Below, piece by piece: positions 9,080 through 17,934 of a DNA stretch of 64,000 nt; within the stretch, counting starts at the first letter, position 1, and the number at the start of each line of letters is the position of its first letter. Under the pieces are notes generated by a model that was not told the origin of the DNA, searched no databases, and saw only the letters and a program-made list of their open reading frames with translations. This stretch comes from Thalassospira xiamenensis M-5 = DSM 17429 (GTDB lineage: Bacteria > Pseudomonadota > Alphaproteobacteria > Rhodospirillales > Thalassospiraceae), in the NCBI RefSeq assembly GCF_000300235.2, contig NZ_CP004388.1, positions 601,501-665,500 of the forward strand. Direction: 5' to 3'. The position numbers and the translations under genes are program-made.

Positions 9080-11755
9080 TTAAGACGACACAGGCTGCTT
9101 TGCCGGTTTGGTGAATATTTTCGCTGCCTGCCCGATAACCAGCGGTACCAGACTTGCCCCGATCACCAGAAGCCATCCCGTGCCGCTGGGCGGTGCAATC
9201 ATGAGCAGCCGGGACAATTCGGGAACATAAAGCGTCAATCCGATCAGGAGCACGCAAATTCCCAAGGCAATCCAGATGAAAGGGTTGCGGGTAACATCGT
9301 TGAAAATCCAGCCGGAAGATCGGGCACGCATGTTGAAAACATGCAGCAACTGTGCGGTTGCAAGGGTCAGGAACGATACCGACAAAGCTTCCTGATCCCC
9401 AAGGTTGAAAACATGCAGTGCCATGGCAAAAGCACCAAGTACTCCGACCGTAATCAATGCGCCGTAAAAAAGAATGCCGCCCCAATCCTGTTTGGTCAGA
9501 ACCGGTGTTTTGGGATCGCGCGGGGGCTGGTTCATCACATGCCGGTCTCCTTCGCCAATACCAAGTGCGAAAGCCGGAAACACGTCCGTTACAAGGTTAA
9601 GATACAAAATCTGCAACGGCAGAAGCGGTAAGGGAAGCCCGCTTGGCACGGCAAGGCCGATCACGAGTATCTCGCTGAGATTGCATGACATCAGATACAG
9701 CACAAAGGTGCGTATATTGGCAAAAATAACCCGTCCCTGATGCATCGCGGTTACGATTGACGGGAAGGCATCGTCACGCAGAACCATGTCTGCGGCTTCG
9801 CGGGCGACGTCTGTGCCTCTTTTGCCCATGGCGATGCCGATATCAGCCTTTTTAAGCGCGGGGGCATCGTTAACGCCATCGCCGGTCATGGCAACAATGG
9901 CACCTGCCTGCTGGTGAAGGGAAACCAGATTTAATTTTGCTTCGGGGCTGACCCTTGCAAAAACGGGGGTGGCAAGAATGCGGTCACGTTCTGTTTTCTG
10001 CGTCAGGTCGGTTGCCTGAAGCATCCTGCCTTCAAGTCCCGATGCGGTTGCATCGCAAAGTCCGACTTGCGCCGCAATATTCCTGGCGGTGCCGATATGA
10101 TCGCCCGTTACCATGATGACCCGAACCCCCGCCGCATGACAGGCCTGTATTGCGGCAGGCACATCTTCTCGCGGGGGATCAAGAAGGGCGATCAGGCCAA
10201 TCAGGATCAGATCCTGATAGGGGGGCGTATCGACCGCAGGGGCATTTTTCATCGCAAGGGCAAGAACGCGCAAGCCCTTTTGCGTCATGTCATTGCTTAA
10301 ATCCGACCAGCGACGCCGGGCTTTTTCGTCCATTTCACGCGGGCCATGATTTTCAAGGAAGCCGGTGCTGTTTTTTATGACGGCTTCGGGTGCGCCCTTG
10401 ATCGCAACAAACAGGTTATCGGGGGTGTTTTGATCGCGATGAAAGGTTGCCATCATGCGGGTCTGCGCGCTGAAAGCTTCCTTGGCGATTTCGGGGTATC
10501 TGGCTTGTTGTTCTGTCTGGTCAATGCCTGCATTCCGGGCGACTTCAAGCAGGGCCAGTTCCATCGGGTCGCCAATGTGCTTTTCCGTGCTGCCGGATGG
10601 CAGCAGAATTGCGTCGTTGCACAAAACGGCAATCCGTATGGCCAGTTCTTCGGGGCTGTTTACTGCCAGCAATGCGTCAGGAGATGACGTAAAATCAACT
10701 TCGTTTTCCGAGGTCCTGAGGGCCACGACCGTCATCCGGTTTTCGGTCAGCGTTCCGGTTTTATCGGTCATGATAACCGTGGTCGCACCCAGCGTTTCAA
10801 CGGCTGACAGGTTCTTGATCAGGGCATTGCGTTTCGCCATCCGCCACATCCCTCGGGCAAGGGCAACCGTTGCAACAATCGGCAATCCTTCTGGGACGGC
10901 GGCAATCGCAAGGGCGATACCGGTCTTGAGCATCATCACCATGTCTTTGCCGACATAAATGCCGACAATGGCGATGCATATGGTCAGTCCCAAAGTGGCC
11001 CAGATAAGATGACCAGCCAGCGTATCAAGACGTTTTTCAAGTGGTGATGTTTCGGCTTCTGCCATTTCGGTCATCGCCGCGATATGACCAAGTTCGGTTG
11101 TCATTCCGGTGGCAACACAGACACCCGATCCGTCCCCGCGGCTGATGGCTGTGCCCTTGAACACCATATTCGTGCGATCACCAAGCGGCAGGTTTTCATC
11201 GGTTCTGGCATCATCGGGCAGGTTGATGGTTTTGTCCGTCGGAACGGACTCCCCTGTCAAAGCAGATTCATCTGCCTGCAGGTTGCTGCATTCTATCAAA
11301 CGGATATCAGCCGGAATAATGTCGCCCGCTTCAAAGATAACAATATCGCCCGGTACGATGTCGCGGGCCTCCAGCACGTGGATTTGCCCATCCCGCCTTA
11401 CCTTGGCGTGAACACTTGAAAGCTTTCGCAATGCCTCCATCGAACGGATGGCCCTGAATTCGGATGTAAAGCCGATGGCTGCATTGATGATCAGCACCAC
11501 GACGATGGCAATGCCCTCGGTCAGGTCGCCGAAATAAAATGAAAGGGCCGCGGCACCCGCCAGCATATAGACAATCAGCCCCGCAAATTGCCGGATCAGG
11601 ATGGTCCAGAACGAGACGTGCTTCTGGTCCTTAAGGCTGTTCCTGCCGTATTTCTTCCGGCGTTCTGTGGCGTCCGTTTCCGAAAGGCCGACCTCGGGGG
11701 AAACATTCAGATGTGCAAGGATTTCCGGTAATGGCTGAATATGATGATCGGACAT
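9080..11755 (-). CDS. Cation-transporting P-type ATPase, Ca2+ (P2A/PMR1-like) type
   Basis: Inner-membrane ion pump, 891 aa. In order it shows a cation ATPase N domain, the actuator loop with LTGES, M4 with PEGLP, the phosphorylation site DKTGTLTENRM, the nucleotide domain with KGAPEA, the hinge TGDGVNDAPA, and the C-terminal membrane domain. M4 PEGLP, M5 SCNLSE and M6 NLVTDVFPAFALG match the Ca2+ ligands of site II and part of site I in SERCA. The M8 Glu of SERCA is absent, as in PMR1 (one-site pumps). Ca2+ or Mn2+ export is therefore likely, though divalent specificity in bacteria needs a test. The chosen ATG follows AAAGG; a GTG 42 nt upstream is also open. A 7-5-7 dyad sits at the promoter (see 11802-11832). 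Confidence 0.88.
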   Translation of the reverse strand: MSDHHIQPLPEILAHLNVSPEVGLSETDATERRKKYGRNSLKDQKHVSFWTILIRQFAGLIVYMLAGAAALSFYFGDLTEGIAIVVVLIINAAIGFTSEFRAIRSMEALRKLSSVHAKVRRDGQIHVLEARDIVPGDIVIFEAGDIIPADIRLIECSNLQADESALTGESVPTDKTINLPDDARTDENLPLGDRTNMVFKGTAISRGDGSGVCVATGMTTELGHIAAMTEMAEAETSPLEKRLDTLAGHLIWATLGLTICIAIVGIYVGKDMVMMLKTGIALAIAAVPEGLPIVATVALARGMWRMAKRNALIKNLSAVETLGATTVIMTDKTGTLTENRMTVVALRTSENEVDFTSSPDALLAVNSPEELAIRIAVLCNDAILLPSGSTEKHIGDPMELALLEVARNAGIDQTEQQARYPEIAKEAFSAQTRMMATFHRDQNTPDNLFVAIKGAPEAVIKNSTGFLENHGPREMDEKARRRWSDLSNDMTQKGLRVLALAMKNAPAVDTPPYQDLILIGLIALLDPPREDVPAAIQACHAAGVRVIMVTGDHIGTARNIAAQVGLCDATASGLEGRMLQATDLTQKTERDRILATPVFARVSPEAKLNLVSLHQQAGAIVAMTGDGVNDAPALKKADIGIAMGKRGTDVAREAADMVLRDDAFPSIVTAMHQGRVIFANIRTFVLYLMSCNLSEILVIGLAVPSGLPLPLLPLQILYLNLVTDVFPAFALGIGEGDRHVMNQPPRDPKTPVLTKQDWGGILFYGALITVGVLGAFAMALHVFNLGDQEALSVSFLTLATAQLLHVFNMRARSSGWIFNDVTRNPFIWIALGICVLLIGLTLYVPELSRLLMIAPPSGTGWLLVIGASLVPLVIGQAAKIFTKPAKQPVSS

Positions 11756-11801
11756 GCAGAAACCTTTGCAACCAGCAACAAGCAGACGGGCAGGCACCAG
11801 C

Positions 11802-11832
11802 CAACTAGGTCACTAAATCAGTGACCGGTCAA
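11802..11832 (-). promoter_or_regulatory. Candidate operator/promoter of the P-type ATPase gene
   Basis: A perfect 7-5-7 palindrome, GGTCACTAAATCAGTGACC (11808-11826), lies just upstream of the ATPase gene. On the minus strand it exactly fills a 19-bp gap between TTGACC (11832-11827) and TAGTTG (11807-11802). A 19-bp spacer with a central dyad is typical of MerR-family promoters, which often control metal pumps. The -10 is weak, and a plain repressor site is equally possible; TGACC/GGTCA half-sites occur three times. Confidence 0.5.
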
Positions 11833-11996
11833 GCAACCGGCCATTTGAGGGCACCTGATTTGATGGTGCAGCATCCTCCTGACAGCTTCTGACAGGGAGG
11901 CGGATTAAATCCGTACTCAAAGCATTTCAATTTATCAGCAGCTTGGGTATCAGTAAGGACAATATTTCCATCAGGATTTCCTTCAAGGGGGCCACC

Positions 11997-12683
11997 ATGC
12001 GTTTCGTCTTTCCCGCAGCTACGCCGGTTACCGTTCCGGTGCAGAATTCGGATCAGCTTTTCCCGGTCAATCGCATCTTCTGCATTGGCAAGAATTATGC
12101 CGACCATGTGCGCGAAATGGGCTCCGACCCGGCCGATACCCCGCCCTGCATCTTCATGAAGCCGACGGATTGCCTGAAGGTTGGCAACGGTGATCTTGCC
12201 TATCCGTCGGGAACCGAGGACCTCCATTACGAGGGGGAGCTTGTTGTGGCCCTTGGTGCGGGGGGCAAGAACCTTGATCGTGCGGCGGTTGAAGCTGCCA
12301 TTTTCGGATATGCTGCGGGCCTTGATATGACCCGCCGTGATGTGCAGGCCGGCCTTAAGGACCGCCGTTTGCCGTGGGATATGGCAAAGTCCTTTGATGA
12401 TTGTGCCGCGATTTCGGCAATCCGCCCCAAGGCAGACGCAGGCAATCCGCAGGCAACCAATCTGAAATTGTCGGTCAATGGCACGGTCAAACAGGATGAT
12501 ACCACCGCCAAAATGATCTGGCCGATGGTTGACGCATTGGTGCATCTGTCGACCCTGATCGAGCTTAAGGCAGGTGATCTGCTGTTTACCGGAACCCCCG
12601 AAGGTGTCGGTCAGGTGGTTCGCGGTGACCGCATGGATGTGGTGATTGCCGATGTCGCCGAACTGTCGGTTACACTGAAATAG
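11997..12683 (+). CDS. Fumarylacetoacetate hydrolase (FAH) family protein
   Basis: 228 aa, a single FAH domain. Visible motifs are FCIGKNYADHVREMG at the N-terminus, FMKPTDCL, YEGELVV (metal-ligand Glu pair), AGLDMTRRDVQ and FTGTPEGVGQV. Close relatives act as acylpyruvate hydrolases or oxaloacetate tautomerase/decarboxylases; which reaction applies here cannot be decided. The start at 11997 has CAAGGGGG 7 nt upstream; the frame extends 18 codons earlier without a ribosome site. It is divergent from the P-type ATPase and upstream of xthA. Confidence 0.85.
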   Translation: MRFVFPAATPVTVPVQNSDQLFPVNRIFCIGKNYADHVREMGSDPADTPPCIFMKPTDCLKVGNGDLAYPSGTEDLHYEGELVVALGAGGKNLDRAAVEAAIFGYAAGLDMTRRDVQAGLKDRRLPWDMAKSFDDCAAISAIRPKADAGNPQATNLKLSVNGTVKQDDTTAKMIWPMVDALVHLSTLIELKAGDLLFTGTPEGVGQVVRGDRMDVVIADVAELSVTLK

Positions 12684-12753
12684 CATCAGGATATCAAGAT
12701 ACAGGGATTAAAGGGTCAGGGCCCACTCACCTCATCAGGAAACGGAGTCCGTT

Positions 12754-13551
12754 TTGAAAATCGTCAGCTGGAATATCAATTCCGTTCGATTGCGCATCGA
12801 ACAGGTCATAAAGTTTTTAGAAGAACAACAACCCGATGCGCTGTGTCTTCAGGAACTGAAATGCCCGGACGAGCATTTCCCCCACGAGGCATTTGAAGCC
12901 GCCGGTTACATTCATCGTCATAACCATGGCATGAAAAGCTATAACGGTGTTGCGATCCTGTCGCGGTTGCCGTTTGCGGAAGTCGACATCAAGCATTTCT
13001 GTGGCAAGGAAGACCGCCGTCACTGTATGGTGACGTTTGAAAACGGGGTCGAGCTGCACAATTTCTACATCCCGGCCGGGGGCGACGAACCGGACGTGAC
13101 AATCAATGAAAAGTTTGCCCACAAGCTTTCCTTCCTTGATGAAATGACCGCATGGTGGGCGGAACGCCGGGTTGCCGACCCGGATCGCAAGGCCATTCTG
13201 GTCGGGGATTTCAATATTGCCCCGTCGGAAAATGACGTCTGGTCGCACAAGCAGCTTTTGAAAGTTGTCAGCCACACACCGATCGAAGTTGAAAAGCTCG
13301 AAGCATTCCGTAAATCCGGTGATTTCGTGGACTCGGTGCGTGAAATCGTCGAAGAGCCGGAAAAACTGTTTAGCTGGTGGAGCTATCGTTCACGCGACTG
13401 GCGGGCCAGCAACAAGGGGCGTCGTCTGGATCATGTCTGGATGACACCGAATATGGCCGGATCGGTTCGTACCGCATCGGTCTATGACCTTGCCCGTGAC
13501 TGGGAAAAACCATCCGATCATGCACCGGTGGTTGTCGAGTTCAATATCTGA
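12754..13551 (+). CDS. xthA: Exodeoxyribonuclease III
   Basis: AP endonuclease/3'-5' exonuclease of base-excision repair, 265 aa. Endonuclease/exonuclease/phosphatase fold with SWNINSVRLR at the N-terminus, the metal Glu in CLQELKC, NGVAILSR, catalytic GDFNIAP, the RLDHVW motif and the C-terminal His in SDHAPVVVEF. It starts with TTG; a GGAG sits 6 nt before it, and no other start aligns with the family N-terminus. A terminator follows at 13572. Confidence 0.93.
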   Translation: MKIVSWNINSVRLRIEQVIKFLEEQQPDALCLQELKCPDEHFPHEAFEAAGYIHRHNHGMKSYNGVAILSRLPFAEVDIKHFCGKEDRRHCMVTFENGVELHNFYIPAGGDEPDVTINEKFAHKLSFLDEMTAWWAERRVADPDRKAILVGDFNIAPSENDVWSHKQLLKVVSHTPIEVEKLEAFRKSGDFVDSVREIVEEPEKLFSWWSYRSRDWRASNKGRRLDHVWMTPNMAGSVRTASVYDLARDWEKPSDHAPVVVEFNI

Positions 13552-13571
13552 ATACCGTTTTTTCAGCATCA

Positions 13572-13608
13572 AACAGCGGGCCGGATTTATCCAGTCCGCT
13601 GTTTTTTC
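13572..13608 (+). terminator. Rho-independent terminator of xthA
   Basis: AACAGCGG (13572-13579) pairs with CCGCTGTT (13596-13603), with further pairing inside the loop, and ends in a run of six T. Confidence 0.75.
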
Positions 13609-13728
13609 GTCTAAAAGGTCTTGATCACGGGGCGTGCCGGGGTGAAGCTTCTGATTCAACCCGGAAACGAACGTCCCCAATTCTTTAAGCAGTTTTATCC
13701 CGATGAAACAAAAAACAGGATACGGGCA

Positions 13729-14559
13729 ATGAAAAAGATCCTCATCGCGTTGGCAGCCATCATTTTGCTGGTCGTTGCCGGACTGGTGTATGTCTATGTC
13801 AATCTTGACAATATCGTCAAAGCAACCATCGAAGAGGCTGGAACCCGTGTGACGCTGGCCGATGTGACGGTGGATAATGTCAAGATTGAAACCACCCAGA
13901 ACACGGCATCCATTGGCGGGCTGGTTGTCGGGAACCCGGATGGTTTTGAAACCGACCATGCCTTTTCGCTGGGCAATATTTCGGTGCGACTGGATGGTTC
14001 GACGCTTACCAGCAATACCATCCGCGTGATCGAGGTGATCGTGGATGCGCCCAGTGTGACCTATGAATTGGGGCAGGGTTCGTCAAACATCGCGACCATT
14101 CAGCGCAATGTTGAAAGCTTTGTCCAGCGTGTCTCCGGCCCGACCGGTGCAGGTGGCGACAAGGCAGATACCGCCGCCGATGACGGTTCGGGTACCAAGG
14201 TCGTGATTGATAATGTCTATATCCGCAACGGCAATGTCAGTGTGTCGGCCGCGATGCTGCAGGGTAAAAAACTGTCTTCGGGACTTCCTGAAATCCACCT
14301 TAAGGACATTGGCAAGCAAGAAGGCGGGGCGACACCGGCGCAAGTCGCCGAAGAAATCATCACCGCCCTTAACACCGCGGTGTTCAAATCGGTTTCCAGT
14401 CTGAATGTCGATGGACTTTTGCAAGGGGTCGGTGACCTTGGCAAGGGTGTGACCGGATTGATTGGCGGTGCTGCAACCGGAACCGGCGGCGTGGTCAAGG
14501 ACGGTGCGGGTGCCGTCGGTGATGCGGTCAAGGGACTGTTTGGCGGTTCGTCCGAATAA
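13729..14559 (+). CDS. Membrane-anchored AsmA-like protein of unknown function
   Basis: 276 aa. An uncleaved-looking N-terminal helix (KILIALAAIILLVVAGLVYVY) is followed by a periplasmic beta-rich region resembling the start of AsmA/DUF748-type proteins (IEEAGTRVTLADVTVDNVKI, then short repeated beta strands). The C-terminal ~40 residues are Gly/Val-rich with alternating small residues and could form an amphipathic hairpin. AsmA-like proteins act in envelope lipid traffic; for this short relative no role is known. The ATG at 13729 fits the start of the membrane helix; only a weak ACGGG precedes it. Confidence 0.7.
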   Translation: MKKILIALAAIILLVVAGLVYVYVNLDNIVKATIEEAGTRVTLADVTVDNVKIETTQNTASIGGLVVGNPDGFETDHAFSLGNISVRLDGSTLTSNTIRVIEVIVDAPSVTYELGQGSSNIATIQRNVESFVQRVSGPTGAGGDKADTAADDGSGTKVVIDNVYIRNGNVSVSAAMLQGKKLSSGLPEIHLKDIGKQEGGATPAQVAEEIITALNTAVFKSVSSLNVDGLLQGVGDLGKGVTGLIGGAATGTGGVVKDGAGAVGDAVKGLFGGSSE

Positions 14560-14619
14560 CGGGACTCGGAACCGGAATTACGGGATATTTCAATAATATC
14601 CTTATAATCAATGTCTTGG

Positions 14620-14656
14620 CGGAAGGGGCGGTTATCGCTCCTTCCGTTTTTCTTTT
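14620..14656 (+). terminator. Rho-independent terminator
   Basis: GGAAGGGGCG (14621-14630) pairs with CGCTCCTTCC (14636-14645, one G-U pair), followed by a T-rich tract. It ends the AsmA-like gene. Confidence 0.8.
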
Positions 14657-14754
14657 TAACGGCGAATTGACGGTACTGCCGCACCGCACAAGGACAATCC
14701 GCATATTACTGATGTGAGATTTTCTCTATCTCCCTGCTTTTTTTCATGAATTTG

Positions 14755-14782
14755 GTTTCCATATATTTTGGGGTATGGAAAC
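14755..14782 (+). other. Inverted repeat in the leader upstream of the OmpA-like gene
   Basis: A perfect 9-bp stem, GTTTCCATA (14755-14763) with TATGGAAAC (14774-14782), encloses a T/G loop. A second small hairpin (CACCG/CGGTG, 14787-14801) follows. The right arm overlaps the ATG of the doubtful small ORF at 14775. Confidence 0.5.
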
Positions 14783-14978
14783 ATTTCACCGATGGACGGT
14801 GTCGTCTTGGGGAATCTTGTTCGGCAATATGAACCGGAAAGATTATTTTCGGGGTCTGGTCACTCTTCCGATCTGGTCATCGACAACGGTTTACACCGCC
14901 CAACAAAGATCGATGCATTGCATGGGTTACGCGGCGTTTGCCATCAAGCCGGATCAACCGGTTGGTTATGCGCCCTGA
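14775..14978 (+). CDS. Doubtful small ORF upstream of the OmpA-like lipoprotein
   Basis: 67 codons with no recognised similarity. Codon choice is partly like the neighbours but includes several rare codons, and there is no good ribosome site. The ATG is inside a perfect inverted repeat. It may be a leader ORF or simply the transcribed leader of the gene at 15038. Another overlapping frame (14768-15031) is no better. Confidence 0.2.
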   Translation: METFHRWTVSSWGILFGNMNRKDYFRGLVTLPIWSSTTVYTAQQRSMHCMGYAAFAIKPDQPVGYAP

Positions 14979-15037
14979 AAATAAAATATTGGGATTGGGA
15001 TCATTATTGTCGTCATCCAGACAAGGAGTGAAGACCG

Positions 15038-15889
15038 ATGAGAGCTAAACTGCTTTTTGCTGTTTCCGCAGCTGCCTTTCTTGCGGCCTGTGCGAACATG
15101 GATATTCCGGGCGTTCGCGGGATGACCGATACGGGGTCGGCATTTGATGCAGCCCTTCATCAGGCGTATTCCGACCTTGCGCAAGCCGAATATGACGAAG
15201 CGGACTGGGCGGATGCGCGTTACTTCACCAACCGCGCGAAAACGGCGGCGATGGGACAGGATACAGGTCCGCAGCCATTGGCAGATCGAAACCTGCCCCA
15301 GGAAGGCCTGGCAGAAATCAGTGTTGCACGGGCTGATTTGATGGCGGCCTTTGATGCGGGCGGACGGGACAAGGCACCAGAGGCCGCCGCGCGGGCCCAG
15401 GCTGCTTTCGATTGCTGGATGCAGGAACTTGAAGAAAACATTCAGCAGGAAGACATCGATAATTGCCGTGCCTCGTTCTATCAGGCACTTGCCCTTGTTC
15501 AGGCGGAACTTGATCAAAAGCCGATGGCCGCGGCTGCGCCGATGATGATGCCTGAACCGATGAAAATCTACTTTGCGTTCGACAGTGCCGTTCTTGGTGA
15601 CAAGGCGATGCCGGTTATTGACGGGATTGTCGAAGCATATGAAAAATACGACCCGAAAATGATCAGTCTTACAGCCTATGCTGACCGGGCCGGTGATTCG
15701 ATGTATAATGACATCCTTGCCAAATCGCGCGTTGATGCGGTGGTCAAGGCATTGCGTGATCATGGCGTCAGCCCCAGCAGGCTTGCCATCAGCATCAGCG
15801 GCGAGGCCAACGTACCGGTTCCGACTGCTGATGGTGTCGCCGAAAAAGGCAACAGGGTTGTTACGGTGAAATTTGAAGACGGCATGTAA
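15038..15889 (+). CDS. OmpA-family outer-membrane lipoprotein
   Basis: 283 aa. The lipoprotein signal peptide ends in the lipobox LAAC (Cys at about residue 19). A helical middle region (about 30-165) is rich in Ala, Asp and Gln and may be coiled. The C-terminal OmpA peptidoglycan-binding domain (about 175-283) starts KIYFAFDSAVLGDKA and includes LTAYADRAGDSMYNDILAKSRVDAVVKAL. The final NxxxR-type motif is changed to KGNRVVTVKF. It probably tethers the outer membrane to the cell wall. A strong AAGGAG lies upstream. A small Pmp3-type gene follows 26 nt downstream, probably co-transcribed. Confidence 0.85.
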   Translation: MRAKLLFAVSAAAFLAACANMDIPGVRGMTDTGSAFDAALHQAYSDLAQAEYDEADWADARYFTNRAKTAAMGQDTGPQPLADRNLPQEGLAEISVARADLMAAFDAGGRDKAPEAAARAQAAFDCWMQELEENIQQEDIDNCRASFYQALALVQAELDQKPMAAAAPMMMPEPMKIYFAFDSAVLGDKAMPVIDGIVEAYEKYDPKMISLTAYADRAGDSMYNDILAKSRVDAVVKALRDHGVSPSRLAISISGEANVPVPTADGVAEKGNRVVTVKFEDGM

Positions 15890-15915
15890 GCCGACATAAC
15901 AAAGAGGATGAATAT

Positions 15916-16113
15916 ATGCGGTTACTCATCGCGCTTCTGCTGCCATGGTTGTTGTTCTTTACCATCGGGCGGCCCATTGCAGGTATCATCTGCCTGATCT
16001 TGCAGATTACCCTTCTGGGGTGGATTCCGGCGGCAATCTGGGCTGTCTATGCGTTGAGCCAGTACAACACCGACAAAAAAATCAGTCAGGCCATGGGCGG
16101 TGGGCAGGGTTAA
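15916..16113 (+). CDS. YqaE/Pmp3-family small membrane protein
   Basis: 65 aa with two membrane helices (LLIALLLPWLLFF and IICLILQITLLGWIPAAIWAVYAL), matching the UPF0057/Pmp3 pattern with its conserved P..GW.P..I.A hairpin. Family members are linked to membrane potential and salt stress. AGAGGATG is the ribosome site. It is co-directional with the OmpA-like gene and closed by the terminator at 16173. Confidence 0.85.
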   Translation: MRLLIALLLPWLLFFTIGRPIAGIICLILQITLLGWIPAAIWAVYALSQYNTDKKISQAMGGGQG

Positions 16114-16172
16114 TTTCCTGCAATATGTTCACGCATGCTGATGATATTGGCGGTAACGCCGCATCGTTTCTG

Positions 16173-16204
16173 AAAGACAGGTCTTTGGGCCTGTCTTTTT
16201 TTGT
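16173..16204 (+). terminator. Rho-independent terminator
   Basis: AAAGACAGG (16173-16181) pairs with CCTGTCTTT (16190-16198), followed by T residues. It ends the OmpA-like/Pmp3 unit; the A-rich left side may also help stop the convergent minus-strand transcript. Confidence 0.85.
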
Positions 16205-16434
16205 TAATGCATGTGGCGTCGGACGCCACCGACAAACCGGCCAATCAAGCGCGATACGATGAAGCGGGTGACAATAAAGGCAACAAATCCGGCAAGTCCG
16301 GGCCAGTACCATGCCTGTATTTCGGGCCGTGTGCTTTGTTCAACCAGCCCGTAAACGACGACCGCCATTCCTGCGCCCGCCATAAAAGCCAGACGCCTGC
16401 GATAGCGACCGATGAACGGGGCAAATAACCACAT
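16204..16434 (-). CDS. Small two-helix membrane protein
   Basis: 76 aa, basic, with two predicted membrane helices (LAFMAGAGMAVVVYGLV and WPGLAGFVAFIVTRFIV). The family is not recognised. It lies 46 nt downstream of dgt on the same strand and has a GGAAACGGG ribosome site, so it is probably co-transcribed with dgt. The length and clean hydrophobic pattern support a real gene. Confidence 0.55.
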   Translation of the reverse strand: MWLFAPFIGRYRRRLAFMAGAGMAVVVYGLVEQSTRPEIQAWYWPGLAGFVAFIVTRFIVSRLIGRFVGGVRRHMH

Positions 16435-16480
16435 CGTCCCGTTTCCTATGCTTGCGTCCGGCCGTTACGATTGCCGCGCA

Positions 16481-17806
16481 TCAATGCTGTCCACCGCCGA
16501 TATCGCGCGCAAGACGGGCGGCAAAGTCATCGGTCATGCCCGATATGTAATCAAGGATCGTCAGATACAGGTTGTAAAGCGGTGCGCCGACCGGCATCGA
16601 ATCATTGCCGATCAGTTCGCGAACCCGCCCGGTACGATAGGAAAGCTCTGCGTCATCCTTCGCCTGATGGATTTCAAGGGCCGTCTTGCAGAAGGTATCA
16701 AGCAGCGTTTCAAGGCAGGCAAATGCGCCGACCTCGATCTGGACTTTGCGCCGGTTCAGAATGATCTGCTTTTCTGAAAACTGTTTGGCGGTCGCGATCA
16801 TTTCGTTGAACGGGCCATCGGCACAGGACAGAAGATCACCATCGACTGCCCCGTTCAGCAACTGCTCCTCGCGCAAGACAAAGGCATCGGTCAGCGCATC
16901 AAGAAGCCCGGTGATGATCTTGCCACGCAGGAAGGTCATCTTGCGCCGGATGTTGGTTTCACGGTGATATTCGCTAGGAATGTCGTCGGGAATGCAGGGC
17001 AATAACAGGTTTTCAAAGACGCTGAAATCAACCAGTTCCAGTTCGACACCATCTTCGATATCAATCAGGGCATAACAGACATCATCGGCCGCTTCGACCA
17101 GATAAACCAGCGGATGGCGGCAAAACGATTGCGCCCCGGTGCGGATCAGGCCGGTGGCATCGGCAACCTCGGTCAGCAAATCCATTTCGCGCTGAAACGC
17201 ACCGAATTTCATTTTTTCGGGATAAGGACTGCCAATCGCCGACCATGGATATTTTACAAAACTTGCCAGCGTCGCATAGGTCAGGCGCATGCCGCCGTCA
17301 TAAAGGCCACTTCGTTTATGGGTCAGCAACCTGAACCCCTGCGCATTACCTTCAAAGGTGGTCAGATCGGCGCGTTCTGCCTCGGACAGCGGCGCAAGAT
17401 ATTTGGGATCGGCATCCAGAAACCACTGACGCACGGCATATTCCCCGGCATGGCCAAATGGCGGGTTGCCGATGTCATGGGCAAGGGCGGCGGCCTGAAC
17501 AATGGCGGCCATATGATCGGGTTCAATTCCGTCGGGCAGGTGGCCTTTTTCGGCCAACTGATGGCCGACCATAAGTCCCATGGACCGTGCAACACAGGAT
17601 ACTTCAAGGCTATGGGTCAGGCGCGTATGGACATTGTCGTTTTCAGGCAGCGGATGAACCTGCGTCTTGCGTTGCAGACGCCGGAAAGCCGACGAGAAAA
17701 TGATCCGGTCGTAATCCTTGTGAAAATCGGATCGACCGAATGCCCCGACACTTGAATGTCGTGTGCCCAGACGTTCAGGCGACAGCAATTTTTGCCAGTT
17801 CATCAT
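16481..17806 (-). CDS. dgt: Deoxyguanosinetriphosphate triphosphohydrolase-like protein
   Basis: 441 aa HD-domain dNTPase that releases tripolyphosphate from dGTP or other dNTPs. Metal ligands of the HD fold are visible: TRLTHSLEV (His), ALAHDIGNPPFGHAGE (His-Asp) and later LVEAADDVCYALIDIEDG (Asp). The N-terminal FRRLQRKTQVHPLPEND motif is typical of the alphaproteobacterial short form. The start is an ATG-ATG pair. It is followed on the same strand by a small membrane protein gene. Confidence 0.9.
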   Translation of the reverse strand: MMNWQKLLSPERLGTRHSSVGAFGRSDFHKDYDRIIFSSAFRRLQRKTQVHPLPENDNVHTRLTHSLEVSCVARSMGLMVGHQLAEKGHLPDGIEPDHMAAIVQAAALAHDIGNPPFGHAGEYAVRQWFLDADPKYLAPLSEAERADLTTFEGNAQGFRLLTHKRSGLYDGGMRLTYATLASFVKYPWSAIGSPYPEKMKFGAFQREMDLLTEVADATGLIRTGAQSFCRHPLVYLVEAADDVCYALIDIEDGVELELVDFSVFENLLLPCIPDDIPSEYHRETNIRRKMTFLRGKIITGLLDALTDAFVLREEQLLNGAVDGDLLSCADGPFNEMIATAKQFSEKQIILNRRKVQIEVGAFACLETLLDTFCKTALEIHQAKDDAELSYRTGRVRELIGNDSMPVGAPLYNLYLTILDYISGMTDDFAARLARDIGGGQH

Positions 17807-17934
17807 CGGTTTTGCATCCTGAGTCTATCGGTCGCGTACATGTTCGTGTCGCACTATGGCGCAAACTTCATGACATAATCGTAAAGTGACGGGCTTAAAA
17901 TGTCGGACGATGCTTCATTTCATGCACGTTTACA

